Shown: positions 1 to 11,944 of the stretch, piece after piece
Position numbering within the stretch: position 1 is the first letter of the stretch
Layout: each line of letters opens with the position of its first letter
Assembly: GCF_947623445.1 (NCBI RefSeq)
Contig: NC_135248.1
Coordinates: 992,001-1,056,000, forward strand
DNA length: 64,000 nt
Direction: 5' to 3'
DNA from: Clavelina lepadiformis
Taxonomy: Eukaryota; Chordata; Ascidiacea; Aplousobranchia; Clavelinidae
Program-made: the position numbers and the translations under genes
The notes under the pieces: model-generated
Databases searched by the model: none
The model's input: only the letters and a program-made list of their open reading frames with translations
What the model was told of the DNA's origin: nothing

Positions 1-51
1 TATTAACCGAAAAAAAAACGAGAACAAAAGTTTTCTAAGTCCGTGGCCGAC

Positions 52-2571
52 CTGAGGAGAGCAAAGTGGGGCTCGTGGGTGCAAAGAGCAAGGATTATGA
101 GGTCAGCATCCAGCCCGTAGAGACAATGCCTCGTGTTTGGATCATAGTCTGGCTGTGATCTTTCATAACGTATGAATTCCATGATTTTGTGCTCACCCTC
201 ACCGGGGGTCTATGAAATAGAACTTCATTACCACTGGCAGGGGCAGCATATGCCCACATCAAACATCAAATAATATACATTTGTATGTTTAAGTAGAGAA
301 TATGTGAATCGTAAACTGTCACATGAACTTATTCAAACAATGGATTAACAATATGGAAACATCAGATGACCGTGAAGCAGTTCAAGAAAAGAATTTCTAA
401 ATTTATCGTTTGTCGTGGCAAGAAAGAAATGGTTCGAAATACAATTTTCACGCAAAATCATCGCTTTCAAAATTATTCACCTGGTGCCCTGAAAGATAAA
501 CGCTTATTCCCTGCCACGCCTGGTCGTAAGTTATTTTACTTTTCACAAAATATTCCAGCTGAGTTTGTAATCTCTCCATGAAAGCTGTGCCTGAAAGTGG
601 TAAAAATAAAACAAGGAGCAATTATGTGCCAGGATATTTGCGCACCACACAGATGCAAAGACTTTTAAATTTCCTGATTTGAATATGGCTAAATTTCTCA
701 TTTTTTTGAATAGTTAATTTTGAATTCAAAATATCAACTGTTTGTTGCAGATATGTCTGGTTGACAATAATGACATATAATTAAAACAATGTAATGAAAC
801 CAACTATTGATCGTTATATACATGATTGTCATCGAACAAAGTTTGACCTCAACAAAAACACACCAACGTCATAATGCTAAAAAGTATTGAGCATTTTTTG
901 TGAACTTGTCACCAATCTACGACAAAATTTTAAAACCACCTTATGTCTTATCTTCCGCATTTTGCTTTAGAGAGAACAAGGACATACATGTTTGAATATT
1001 TTACGAATCAAAAAGTTGTATAATGTATAATTATTTTATTCGTGGAATAAACAATCCTGTGCAAATACAGGTTTTGTTTGAGCAATTCCATGCTTTGTTT
1101 TGCTCACCAGGTGTGATGCAGTTTGAGTCGAATCGTTTCTCAGTTGGAAGTTTTTCGCCTTTCGACAACGCCTGCTTTATATTCTCTTCGGCCTCTTTTG
1201 CCGATCTGAAAGATGAATCAAATATGGTCGGTTACGAAAATCCTGTTATTTCCGAGGGTACTTCTTCATATTACTATTTCACATAAGATTTTGCAATCGC
1301 AGGCACATTTTTACGAATTCTGTATTTTACGATTATATGATGACTGAAAACAAGTGGCATTGAAAAAAGTTTCAGGAAACATGACTGGAAACTGTTTGTA
1401 TAGAACTGGGCAGGAGGTTCAAAAAGGGCTTTTTAGATGATATTTCATGTGATATTTTAACACTATCATGAAATATTATACTGACAATGTTCATCTACAA
1501 TCATGTCCAAACTTTGTCAAGAATCATTGCAAAGAACATTGCAGTATATGATTTATCTAAAATCATCCAAAGAAATAGAAACAATCAAAATAATTAGGAC
1601 ATCATACTCATTACAAGTCCTACTCCAATGTACAGCAAAAGCCAACCAGAATAAATTACAAATTATCGAACTATCTTGGATTTAGTTCAAAAATTTTATT
1701 GCCAGTGTATTCAAATATAACAATATATCACAACATAAACACAACATAAATATTCACCTGAACCTTCGACCTCTTTGCTGGTTCATCTTGGCACGAGGGG
1801 CAACCCCATCGACTGCCATGAAGAACGTCTTCCTTGGACGAATAACGCGAAACAAGACCTGAAGGAAAAATTAATGAGCAAATCTACCAAGACCAATCTA
1901 TGTAGTGATTCTAAAACACAAGTTCTATGAAAAAGTAAATGTCTATTACCAGAACATGCCGTACAAAGAACGCAGGACAGTGCATGTATATACAGAGAGA
2001 TAGTCCTATTACTACGTAAGTCATCGCTGTACTTATTTGACAGACTCCTACTAACGATAATACGCGTCATGCATAGTCAGCTGTAAGCACTTCACACAAT
2101 ATAAAACTGATAAATAATTTAATAAACCCCGGAAATGGTGGCAAGACTTTTCAAATTGAAGTTAAATTTTAACCTCTATGTAGTGGAAAATATCCTGGAA
2201 GATTTGTTCTTCTGTGATTCGGAAGTGAGGATCATCGTCGTTCGGATGGGAGCAATTATGGATGATTCCGTTCATGTCCAGGTATAGATTGTCAAACTCT
2301 GGAACCTGCCATGGAAATCATATATTATAAACCTGAACGTACCATGGAAATCATATATTATAAACCTGAACGTACAACGTTGTGTAAAAATCGAAGCAAA
2401 TAACTACAAAGATGAAGCAAAATAATTCTGTCACAAATAAACTATTTTACTAGTTTAAAAAAACAAACGTTTGATCAATAGATATAAAATAATTACCTGG
2501 TATTCCTTGACTACTTCACTAAGACATGGATATCTTTCGCTTATCCAGCGATAAAACTTCGGCACACCCAT
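52..2571 (-). CDS. XRN1: XRN1, 5'-3' exoribonuclease 1, N-terminal part (six exons, runs off left edge)
   Basis: Cytoplasmic 5'-3' exoribonuclease that degrades decapped mRNA. Exons in coding order: 2571-2497, 2305-2174, 1858-1758, 1205-1108, 590-481, 209-52; all have GT-AG junctions and the frame is continuous through residue 224, with a last donor at 51-50. The start is [15 protein letters not shown], the usual XRN1 N-terminus. Counting from this Met, the acidic metal-binding residues fall exactly where known XRN1 proteins have them: D35 ([11 protein letters not shown]), D86 ([11 protein letters not shown]), E176 and E178 ([11 protein letters not shown]), D206 and D208 (YGLDADLI). The numbering and the short spacers favour XRN1 over nuclear XRN2. 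The rest of the catalytic core and the C-terminal domains lie beyond position 1. Syntaxin-16 lies upstream on the same strand, its stop 533 bp before this start. Confidence 0.95.
2309..2374. repeat. 33-bp perfect tandem duplication in XRN1 intron 1
   Basis: Two identical 33-bp units (2309-2341 and 2342-2374) sit directly against the intron 1 acceptor of XRN1 (AG at 2307-2306, minus strand). Each unit carries a TTCAG on the minus strand, so the duplication adds decoy acceptors upstream of the used one. Confidence 0.9.
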
Positions 2572-3104
2572 TGCCTTATTTCGGTGATTAACCTACACTA
2601 AATAAATTCCTAACCAGATGGTGACCTTAATTGGTTTCCCGGCTATTTGAAATATTAACTACAACAGTCTTATTAATAGGTATTTAAAACGAAATGCAAT
2701 GATGCCATAGTGTAAGATTTCTATTATAAAACTTAAAGCAAGTTCATATGATACAGAAGAGATTAGCAACAACAAGAACAAAAACGCGGGTATATTACAC
2801 ATTGACGCGTATAAATACTATTGCACAACAGCTGATCTACGTTAAAAACTCATAAACTTCAGCCTAACTTAGATTAAAAAAGACAACTGAAGTCATATAA
2901 AATAATTCAGTTGGGATTAGTCCGCACTAGGATTAAAACAACAATAAAACTTTGTGGAAGTTTCTATCCACAGCTTTGCTGATGCACCATAGCTTTCGAA
3001 GAACTGATTTTGCTGGAGAGCATTAAAAATTTGGTAAACATTTCAAGAAGAAAACAAAAACTAGTCAATAAATGAAAAAACAGAAGTGACGCGTCCCTGT
3101 CAAC
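2572..3104. other. Short spacer between syntaxin-16 and XRN1
   Basis: This 533-bp AT-rich spacer must hold the syntaxin-16 3' UTR and the XRN1 5' UTR. No open frame of note. On the minus strand, just before the XRN1 ATG, there is a run ending in TTTAG and GTAG that could be an acceptor for a 5' UTR intron or for spliced-leader trans-splicing; this is inference only. Confidence 0.5.
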
Positions 3105-4028
3105 TTACGATTTACTAACAATTAAAATAATTAGAAGAACAATTAAAATAACTGACATGGTGAATATGATTAACATTTTCCTGTTTTTCTTTTGATAGTT
3201 TTCGGCTTTTTTCAATTCTTCAAGACCGGTTTCAGTTTTTATAACGGCGTGTTCGACGTTATAGTCAATTCGATCTAAAACTGTTCCTTGTTCGATGACA
3301 ATCTGACCGAGATCTTGAAAGATTTCGGCAAGATCAGTGATACTTTGTACGACTGATCTAATCTCCTCTTCCCGTTGGTCGATGTTGACGGAGTTTTGGT
3401 TGATTATCGCGACCTGATCTTGGGTGAATCCCCGTTCAAACATTTCATCGCTGATATCATCTTGTTCGATCATTAATGCCGTGTTAGAACTAAAGTACTG
3501 ATGGGATCTTTCTTCTCGGGCTTTGAGTTTTTTCAAATAAGTTGATTGTCTTATTCGGAAATCAGTCGAAAGTTGTTGAAGGTGATTAGCAAACGATGAA
3601 ATCGCGTTTTTCAAGATTTCTCTCTCCTGAAAAGTTGCTTTTTCACTCGATCTTCCGATTGATTTTATACTGTTGTTGCATTTATGAAAAATTTGGGTAA
3701 TCTCCTGAGTGAATATTTCAATCCCGTGTTCCTCATCAAGCGTGTCATCCAGAGTTGGTCGAGTAAGATGTCTATCGTGAAGCGTGCTTAGTTCATCAAC
3801 TTTTTCCTTTATTCTATCAATATCATATTGAATATCTTGAAAACGATTGTTCCACTCGATGGAGAATGTCTTTCTGAAGGATATCGTCGTGTCTTGTTTT
3901 CTTTTACTGACCAACGCAACGGTGTCATCTTCCTCATAATAATCAACATTCCTACCGAGAAAGTTCTTATTCTGTATGGCATTATTTCTCATCAGAACAA
4001 ACGCTTCCATTAATGAACGAACAGCCAT
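3105..4028 (-). CDS. STX16: Syntaxin-16, Qa-SNARE of the trans-Golgi network (intronless)
   Basis: Tlg2/syntaxin-16 class t-SNARE for endosome-to-trans-Golgi fusion, tail-anchored. The start is MAVRSLMEAFVLMRNNAIQ at 4028, matching the conserved syntaxin-16 N-terminus (a binding site for VPS45); the 18 in-frame codons upstream are not family-like. Product 307 residues. Residues 55-165 look like the helical Habc region; the SNARE motif is about 212-274, with the zero-layer glutamine at Q247 in IEQGTVLDRIDYNVEHA; the transmembrane anchor is about 285-304, followed by only three residues. The whole protein is one exon, unlike every other gene here, which suggests an old retrocopy or complete intron loss. 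No poly(A) tract or target duplication is visible. The stop codon lies inside a GTAAGT donor-like sequence. Confidence 0.93.
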   Translation of the reverse strand: MAVRSLMEAFVLMRNNAIQNKNFLGRNVDYYEEDDTVALVSKRKQDTTISFRKTFSIEWNNRFQDIQYDIDRIKEKVDELSTLHDRHLTRPTLDDTLDEEHGIEIFTQEITQIFHKCNNSIKSIGRSSEKATFQEREILKNAISSFANHLQQLSTDFRIRQSTYLKKLKAREERSHQYFSSNTALMIEQDDISDEMFERGFTQDQVAIINQNSVNIDQREEEIRSVVQSITDLAEIFQDLGQIVIEQGTVLDRIDYNVEHAVIKTETGLEELKKAENYQKKNRKMLIIFTMSVILIVLLIILIVSKS

Positions 4029-6760
4029 CTTAAGCAATTGCAAAGTGACAATTGCAACAACGCTATGCGCAAATATCAACAATGGACAAATTTTCTAAAA
4101 AACAACAGAATGTAAAACAAGCTAATTAAATTTTACAGATTCTTAAGGAAAATGTGGAAATAATGAATTGTAATTTCCTTATCTTAACTCCTGTTTAATG
4201 CCATCGAATATGATTCTGTCAACCAACACTTCACTGTTAGAGAACAATTGAAATACGTCTGACTAGATCTTGCCAAAAAAGGCAATAAACGCAGTCCGGT
4301 GCACAGCACATTATTCCCATCTTAACCTAAACAGTATGCTGCAGAGGTTGACCTGTGGCTCTGTGAGAGGTTTCAATCACTCACACACAGTATGGGCTGC
4401 AAAATATGGCAGTTTTCGGCGTGATCACTGAGGTACAGAGGCAAAAATCTGGTGTGCGAAATACCAGCAGATGTAAACTCCTGTCCAGGACTTGTAGTCG
4501 CAGTAGGGAATGCAGGTTGTGTCAGGTTTTGCACAACAGCCTGATAAGCTCTGTACATTACCACTCTTAAAAAACAGTTGTAAAAACCATTTTTACAGAA
4601 ATATGTATATTTATACATCATCATATACGTACATTTGATTTCTATGAAACCATTGTTCCGTCAAATTTCAACCTATTAACCAATGGTTTTGTCTACTCGC
4701 TACTTGGAGGATTTTGTTGTGCAAAACTTTACAAGACCCGGAATGCAAAGCCTAGAAAAGCAAAAAGACAGCGTCTCCTTTTCTAATGCCTGCTCTTCTC
4801 CAACAAAAAAACAGGCATTGTCATATTATCTTGTCGCCTGCTGGTGTGTAATAACTAATAACTAATAACTGCGAATACTATTTTGCCAGAAAATCGCAGG
4901 TGTGCTTCTGCCATGCTTTATGCAGTTTGGGACACAATCATAATTATATTACTTGCCACAGCAGTTACTGGTCTGTCGATGGCTCCTAAATGACACAATA
5001 TCTGAGAATATTATGGTTTTGCAGACACTTGCACTACGACATGAGTAGGAGGCTAAATATAATAAATGCAGAAACAGGCTATACCATACCGTAAGCTATT
5101 ATAAGCCTAATCATATAGTAAACATATAATCTATGAAAAGCTGATAAATTATAATGGAAATGCTTTCGCCTTCTTAATGCAGTAATGACTGAATGAAATA
5201 TCCGGATAAGTCCTAGCCACCTTCCGCCTATAGGCTACCGGTACAAACCACTTCTGATCTAGTAGGCTATACAAGTGCACAACCACAGAATACCTTTGTA
5301 TACTAGGCCTAGACCCCAACTACTAAAAATTGTGAAGTCATCTGGTTGTGTATTAGACCCACCTCTTCTGAACCAAGACAAACTCAAGTAAGATTGCTCC
5401 AAGTCCCTACGTAGATTTTCAAATCTCGTTTCACCTTGCCATTAGTTTTAGTAATAAATTTACTTTATTCGAGCAAGCAAAAACCGCTCACCACTAAAGC
5501 AGTGAGGCACGGTTGGCATTTACAGCCATTTAGCCTTGCGCCCTCTTACTTCTGCTGCCCTGATGAAGGCCTGGGTGCTAATAAAAAAGAGTTTTGACGT
5601 AACAGAAAAGAAATTATGATGTAACGCGACCCCAACACTTGATTGTGTTCAGTGATGTGGAAGAGCAAAAGCCGAAAGACGCCATTCTAGCAGACAATTT
5701 AATGACGCGTCCTGTTGCAAGCGGTCCTAGCTCACCTTAGCTACAAAGGGAAACTGCGGCATGTGACAAAGACCAAAGATGACAAAAGGTGGCAGCAAGT
5801 TGAAGCCAAGTTTGCTATTCTGCAAGGAATGTGTTTGTCGGGCCAAATAGGGCTTGCATAAATCGATTCCGACAACGTTGAAATTATAATATTTTTTTGC
5901 GATTTCTACAAGCGACAGTTGAACGTTTTTTCATCCAAGCAGCGACAGACTTGAATATGTCGCTAACTAGCTGGCGTCAAAGCCATAAACTTAGGTGGCG
6001 ACTGACAGCTCCTGGCAACAAAAATGCTGCAAACATAAAGTCATTCGCAGTGTCAGATTTTAACCTTTCTTAGCATCATTTTGACAGGAATGCAGATTGA
6101 GATTAAGTGAAATTGTTGTGACACCGACAACACTATCAAATGAATGCTGAAGCTGGGTCGGCTAACAACTCATATTCGCTGTGCTTTAAGTTTTGCTTCA
6201 TAATTTAATTACTTCTTGTCGTTGATTACTTTTTGTTAAATCTTTACGTTGGTTGCATTTACACTGTATGTTGCTTGGAGTATTCAATTAAAAACTAAAT
6301 TTGTTAAATCGTTAAATTGTTCATTGAGTTTGTTAGACTTGAAAATGACAAGCAATTACACAACCATCCGGCTAGGAGTTTGCTGGCGTCCTAAGGCAAT
6401 CCGTGGTCAACTTTTTTAATAAATGGAAGTAGGCTACAGTGTAAACAATTTACAATTCCTTTCCTAAGCATGTAGCAAAGATCTTCTGAATTAAGACAGA
6501 ACGTCGGATAACGTTGTTGTTACAATCGTTTTAAAATATTTAAGACTATTCATCTGAAATTACCTTTAATACCCAGTCTACTTGCGCGAATTAAGTATTT
6601 CAGTGTGTACAGGCAAAACACAACGGAAAATTCAAATTTAAAACCTCGCACTCACGAAATTTTGCAGCAGCAGTAACCAGCAATCATTATTACACATCAT
6701 TCCATAAACCATCGGTTTGAAAACATCGATTTCTTCTGTGCTCGGGCTGCTGTACAGCAC
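4029..6760. other. Intergenic, no gene seen
   Basis: AT-rich DNA upstream of syntaxin-16. Open frames are short, lack plausible splice partners and resemble no family I know. A small ATAACTA tandem lies near 4850-4870 and there are scattered TAGGCTA/TAGGCCTA words. Confidence 0.5.
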
Positions 6761-6944
6761 ACTATACTAGGGTTACCATATTTTCGTGGCCTAAAATCCG
6801 GACACTCTTTAGTGCCCACTAGCGGTTTTTAAAAATGGGGTATGAACACATTGTCTGTCAATATGACGTCACACTAGCAATGCTTTGCCTATCCATTGTA
6901 TACCGGAGTGGATTTTTGAACATAGTGTCGTGAATTCACTCGGC

Positions 6945-7272
6945 CAGTGGTTCCCAACCTGGGGTTCGCGGACCCCTTGGGGGTCCGTGAGATAGTGTAA
7001 GGGGGTCCGTGAGTGTCTTGGTTGCATGTAGGCTACTTTGTTTCTCTATTGTTTGTGCAACGAAAGAAGAGAATCATAAACATTTTAAGACACTATTTCA
7101 TTTAAATTTGCAGCAGCTCTCAAGTATATCCGATATTACAGTAAATATCCCTCAATAGTAGGTTATGCATTAAATAACAAGATATTTTCTGATTGAATTC
7201 TTGGCAAATTTTAGGTAGGGGTCCGCAGGCTTGAAAAAGGGGTCCGTGACTAAAAAAGGTTGGGAACTACTG
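6945..7272. mobile_element. hAT-like MITE (328 bp), nested
   Basis: Terminal inverted repeats CAGTGGTTCCCAACCT and AGGTTGGGAACTACTG, the typical hAT end pattern. It is flanked by 8-bp duplications CACTCGGC (6937-6944) and CACTAGGC (7273-7280), seven of eight bases alike. Inside, GGGGTCCGTGA-type words recur near both ends. No coding capacity. Confidence 0.88.
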
Positions 7273-7306
7273 CACTAGGCTATTGGGCTATTTCTGATTT
7301 GACCTC

Positions 7307-7354
7307 TGGTGATCTCTAGGCTAGGGTTAGGCTATGGTGATCTCTAGGCTAGGG
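7307..7354. repeat. Two-copy 28-bp tandem repeat
   Basis: The word TGGTGATCTCTAGGCTAGGG occurs at 7307-7326 and again at 7335-7354, with TAGGCTA-type spacer. It lies inside the right arm of the 6761-7542 element. Confidence 0.7.
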
Positions 7355-7552
7355 TCTAGGTCAGACACGTCGCGTGCCACGTGTTGGACACCCCTGATTT
7401 ACAGGATTATTCCCGCAATTCTAATTCCCCTAAAACGCCCATCATAAAATTCCGGACATTTGAGCATTTTTTAAAATTCCTCCCGGACGCAAAATTTAAC
7501 CCTACATTCCGGACATGTCCGGAATTTTCCGGACGGTATGACTGTACAGCAC

Positions 7553-9454
7553 TCTAGGTATTGTACATTGATGATAATCCACTACCGTATGACCCGTTGC
7601 AATTAGAATGGGTTTTGGAAGTGACTACAAAAAGATCAAATTTTCAAACGCTTTGTTTCCAAGGGCATTGTTTTTGCAGTATTGAACGTTGACAGTTTGC
7701 CCCGGGCAGAAAACAAAACTACGCATCCGACCACGCGTCTTGGAACAGCAGCCTTCAGTCGGCTTTCTGCAGCGTTCTCTGTAGCGATTATGTGTAAACG
7801 TGTTTGATTAAGATTTGTGTATGAATATATATGTATGTATGTATTTGATAAAGGGTTTATATGTGTATGAGACATCACAACTTAAAATTTCAAATTATGA
7901 GACACACTCACTCATCAAGCTCAAGTAAAACAGTACCCGCCAAAACCTTTTTACATTCGCAAAGAAAAAAAGTTTTTTAAATTCGAAATTAATTTCATAG
8001 ATTGTTTCAATATGAGAGTTATGGGACTATTATTTAAGAGAATTTGCGGCTGGATATTTTTGATAAGATATCGCGCGACAAAAACGGTTTTGTGATTCTA
8101 AGGACGACTGAAATTAACGCTTCCTAATGGTCATACGTTAATGGTTTTTGATTTTTATCCTGCTGTGTTTGTGATTTTTTTTATGAAACTGATTCGCGGA
8201 AAATCTCAAAAAGTTACAAAAACAGGAGGTTAAAAGGCCGCCATTGAAGAGACTTGGAAACAAATGAAACGGCTTCATTATGGCCGCACATAAACAAACT
8301 TTGAAGTATTTCTTCTGTTTTATTTTTCTTCCTCTAAAATCGCTTATTTACCGCCTTGCGGTTTGGAAATTTAACCACAGCCTGAATTGTTTGTCCGGTG
8401 AAGTTCTTGTCGGATAAACACTGCAGCTAAGTGATGGGTGGCGTTGTTGTATTTCCACGATGTTTGTTTAGTATTGTGTCGTCACAATAACGGTAATAAC
8501 TATTAAGCAGATTGAGGGTAATGTTATATAACCTATTTTTTTCAAATTTATTGTTGTATAATGTATAATGTATACTGACAAAGATTTTATCAGCTATTTT
8601 GGGTTTAACTCAGACTATATATATACCAACTTGAACTCAGACTATAGCTACAACACAGCAACTTCAAGTTAACAAGTTTATTTGCTGTTGCAGTGACAGA
8701 TAAGTAAGCATTGTGCTGGAGTAGGGTGGAACATTTACGTTTGCGGCACACACGTATAGCTTACATCTCAAAACATGTTTATCACAATATAGCTTTGACA
8801 TAACCAACAGCTGGTTGGAAGAAAAGCGGTATACGCCTCTTCAATCGCGGTTCAAAAATAGAAATAGTAAAGTTTCTGCGGACATAAAAAGCAATGTTGA
8901 ATTTGTTTTGTTTATGATTGAACGTAATTTCAAGAACAATTGACTTCGATGAACTCTGCGTCATTGGCGGTTGTTTCCGGATTAGAAGTAAAGTCTTAAA
9001 CCTGATGAGTCATAAGAAGTCAGCAACACTTGTCAACATACCTCCAGCTAAAGCTGCACAAACATTCTATTGGCTATGCCAGCAATTCCTGATATGGAAA
9101 AGCAGCAAAACGGGAACGAAAAAGGCGAATTTGTTCCGATATAAAACGGACAAACAATAAGCGGGAGATTGAAACTTGGTAATTTTGTTCTCGAACTATC
9201 AAAAGGGCGAAGTTCGCATGAATCCCATGACGAATCTAGTTAGAGAGATTGCAATCCGGTTTAGAGCTTAATTATAAAAGCAAAGTTAAACCAAAGTTAT
9301 AAGGCAGTTAAAGCAGCGAATAATGCAATTTTATTATAAAAAATTTAGTCAGGTATTGCCTTATATCATTTAACGATTCTCTTTATTTAAAGGGGCAAAC
9401 TCATACAACCGAGTTTAACCCGTTAATAAAATAGGACGATTTTGCGACGTCACA
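7553..9454. other. Intergenic and upstream region of the aquaporin gene
   Basis: No gene recognised. A short TGTA microsatellite lies near 7826-7842 and an AT stretch near 8615-8630. The aquaporin start codon at 9455 is preceded by GCGACGTCACA, a CRE-like word. Confidence 0.45.
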
Positions 9455-11490
9455 ATGAAAGGTCTCAAAGAATTCTACGAAGAGTGGGCTCGTCCAATGA
9501 TCGCCGAGTATTTCGGTCAGCTGATCTTTACTTTTCTTCATTGCTCGGCCGGTTTCAACAACAAAGATGTTGGAAGCGCTCTGGCGCCAGCTATCAACGA
9601 CGGTCTAGTGGTCACCATCCTGGTCATCACCATTGGCCATATAAGGTGAATGGCTACGTCACTATCTTTGCCTGATAACTGTTTTTATGAATGGAAGTCA
9701 AAGGTTACTAAAGGACGTAATCCTACACCGCTCGGCTATGTTACGTAAGAGCTTCAGGACTCTGCTGTTAAACACTTTCATTCATGCAGACAAAATTACT
9801 GCCTGAAGTTTTTGTTCGAAAAATAAGTTATGTCAATATATGCGTGAGTCGCCTTCGGCATTGTAATTTGCTCATTGGTTGCTAAGCGTTTTTTTTTTCA
9901 CCGCACAGTGGCGCCCACGTCAACTTTGCAGTGACCACAGCAGTTGGACTCGGTGGCGGCATCAGGTGGCAGAAGGTACCACTCTACCTGGTCGCCCAAA
10001 TGCTGGGGTCTTTATCAGGGGCTTGATTGTCCTACGTGAGTTTGCCAATGCTGTATAGTTAACAGTCACCAATTGAATGTGCTTTCCCGATAGCAGAGGT
10101 TGGTTGAGAAAAAATACAAGTCTAGGTCACTTTGGGTATCCAGGCGATATGAATACTTTCAACTTCTTGTGTAATCAGGCAGGGAAAGTTGTTGAAGAAG
10201 TTTGGATCAGCAAATGTGATCAATATCGATTATCAACAAGTCTCCTTAACCTTATCATACGCATGTTTATAGAACTCGAGCAAATTGTTTTTTTGTGACT
10301 CAGGTTACAACGGGGGAATCGGCTGGGGCTTTTTCGTTGGGTGATGGGGTCACCGTGGGGCGTGGAGTTCTCACCGAACTCATTTTGACTTCTCTCCTCA
10401 CTTTAGCCGTGCTGCTCGCCGCCGTTGAACTTGACACCAACAATGCGGCGTTCGCAATTGGATTTGCAATTCTCATCGATATTTTGGCTGGGTTGGTCGG
10501 AACAAATTAATTTGAAGCTTCTGTTGTTGACTTTCAATGCGCTTGAACAGCTTTTAAAGAGCCGGTCAATCATATCGTATTGAACTCTTGCCCTAAAGTC
10601 GACTTCTTGTTTTTCTTTCATAAATGCAATTGTGACATCATTTTTGTAGGTTCCACGTCACAGGAGGTTGTATGAATCAGACGTTGAGCTTCGGACCAGC
10701 AGTGGTGGCGGGGCAGTGGATGAATTATTGGGTTTACTGGGTCGGTCCCTTGTTGGGGGCTTTTGTGTCCGGTTTGCTTTACAGGTGAGCTGCAAGGTTC
10801 AGCCTTGCGCGGAATGAAAGTTAGTTACGAGAATTTGTTATACACGTTTGGATAAATTTACCTCCTATTGCAAATAACTTGAATCAGAGCATGCGTCTAT
10901 GATACAACGGGGAACTTTTAAGTCAAAATTTCCGACAGCTCAAGCTGCATTACTGGGCCTCAATGAGATGTTTTTTAAAATACATTGAAACAAATTGAAC
11001 CTACAGTTTATAATCTCCTTAACTTAAAATTTCGGTTATCTTGAAGTGTTCTTGCCCCAAGGCATAAACTGCACTTGTTGTCTTGGAATTAGTTCAAGAT
11101 TACTCAACATCTCATAATGAAGCACACACAGCTGTGCTTATGTGAAAATGAAGAGGATTAAGTTGTAGTTGTTACTCCGGTGTAAACAGAACACTGTAAA
11201 GTGTAGCGTTGTAGTGATAGTGTAGTGATACCGTGCAAGTTCAGTGATTCGTTTTCGTTGATATTTCACGTCCACTTAACTAAGTATCAAGTCAAACTTT
11301 GTATAAATTGAAGCAATTTAATGGATTATATTATGACAGTTATGCGTAGCGTTACTTTGACTGAATAAAGTGTAGACTGAAATTTAGAAATTATGCGATT
11401 TTATTTTTTTTCAGACTTTTTCTCGGTGGAAACGCGAGATGGCTTTTCCGTGAGGTGGCGCCAAGTAACTCTACAAAGAGCAACGTCTGA
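9455..11490 (+). CDS. AQP8-like aquaporin with degenerate NPA motifs and an in-frame stop (possible pseudogene)
   Basis: Membrane channel of the aquaporin-8 class. Exons: 9455-9645, 9909-10035, 10304-10491, 10650-10784, 11415-11490; frames join exactly through 238 codons, close to AQP8 length. AQP8 hallmarks include GHISGAHVN, the DILAG before loop E, GGCMN, FGPAVV and W-x-YWVGPLLG near the last helix. Three oddities. The first NPA is NFA (9922-9930). The second is NQT (N-Q-T-L replacing N-P-A-R), so the selectivity-filter arginine is leucine. Codon 103 is TGA (10024-10026), in the position where relatives have Gly or another small residue in a helix. Splice sites and the frame after the TGA are intact. 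An AATAAA lies at 11764-11769. Either a recently dying gene, a nonfunctional allele, or a base error; as written it ends after 102 residues. Confidence 0.85.
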
Positions 11491-11936
11491 AAAAACTTTG
11501 AACACGTGTGTTTATTCTTGCTGTAATTCGAACTATATGTTCATGGTCAGATTGTGTTTCCGACTACACATTTACCAATTCATTTACCATATTTCTTTTT
11601 GTTTGAACAAAAGTAAAATTATTTGCTGCTGCTTCGTTTTACAGAGTTTTCTTGTTGTTATTGCATTCTGTGAATGCTGGTTGTGTTAATTTCTTCTTAT
11701 CATTTGACATCTGATATTTGATGACGTCTGATAGTTTATTTGTTTGAAAGTCATTTGCAAAATAATAAAACTTCTGTTACATATTTTTGGTCAGAGGTTT
11801 AAAGTTGTTCAGTCCAATAACAATTTTAGGCCTCACAAAGTGAAACACAAAGCTCTGTTATCGCTTTGTGACGTCAGAATTTGCTAAAGATTCAAAATGC
11901 CCGATTAATTTAGAAATAAATGAGCAGCGCGATAAA
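11491..11936. other. Aquaporin 3' flank
   Basis: AT-rich 3' flank. The likely polyadenylation signal AATAAA is at 11764-11769, about 275 bases after the stop. Nothing else seen. Confidence 0.5.
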
Positions 11937-11944
11937 GTATAAAC

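Larger units (their letters stand above)
6761..7542. mobile_element. Probable non-autonomous DNA element with CCGGACA-rich ends, itself invaded
   Basis: The left end reads GGTTACCATATTTTCGTGG then AAATCCGGACA; the right end, read in reverse complement, is GTCATACCGTCCGGAAAATTCCGGACA-like. The ten bases TGTACAGCAC flank the unit at 6751-6760 and 7543-7552 and look like a target duplication, long for hAT and closer to Mutator-like elements. About ten bases at the left (ACTATACTAG) do not pair with the right end, so the boundary is approximate. No transposase frame. A second element is nested at 6945-7272. Confidence 0.55.
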
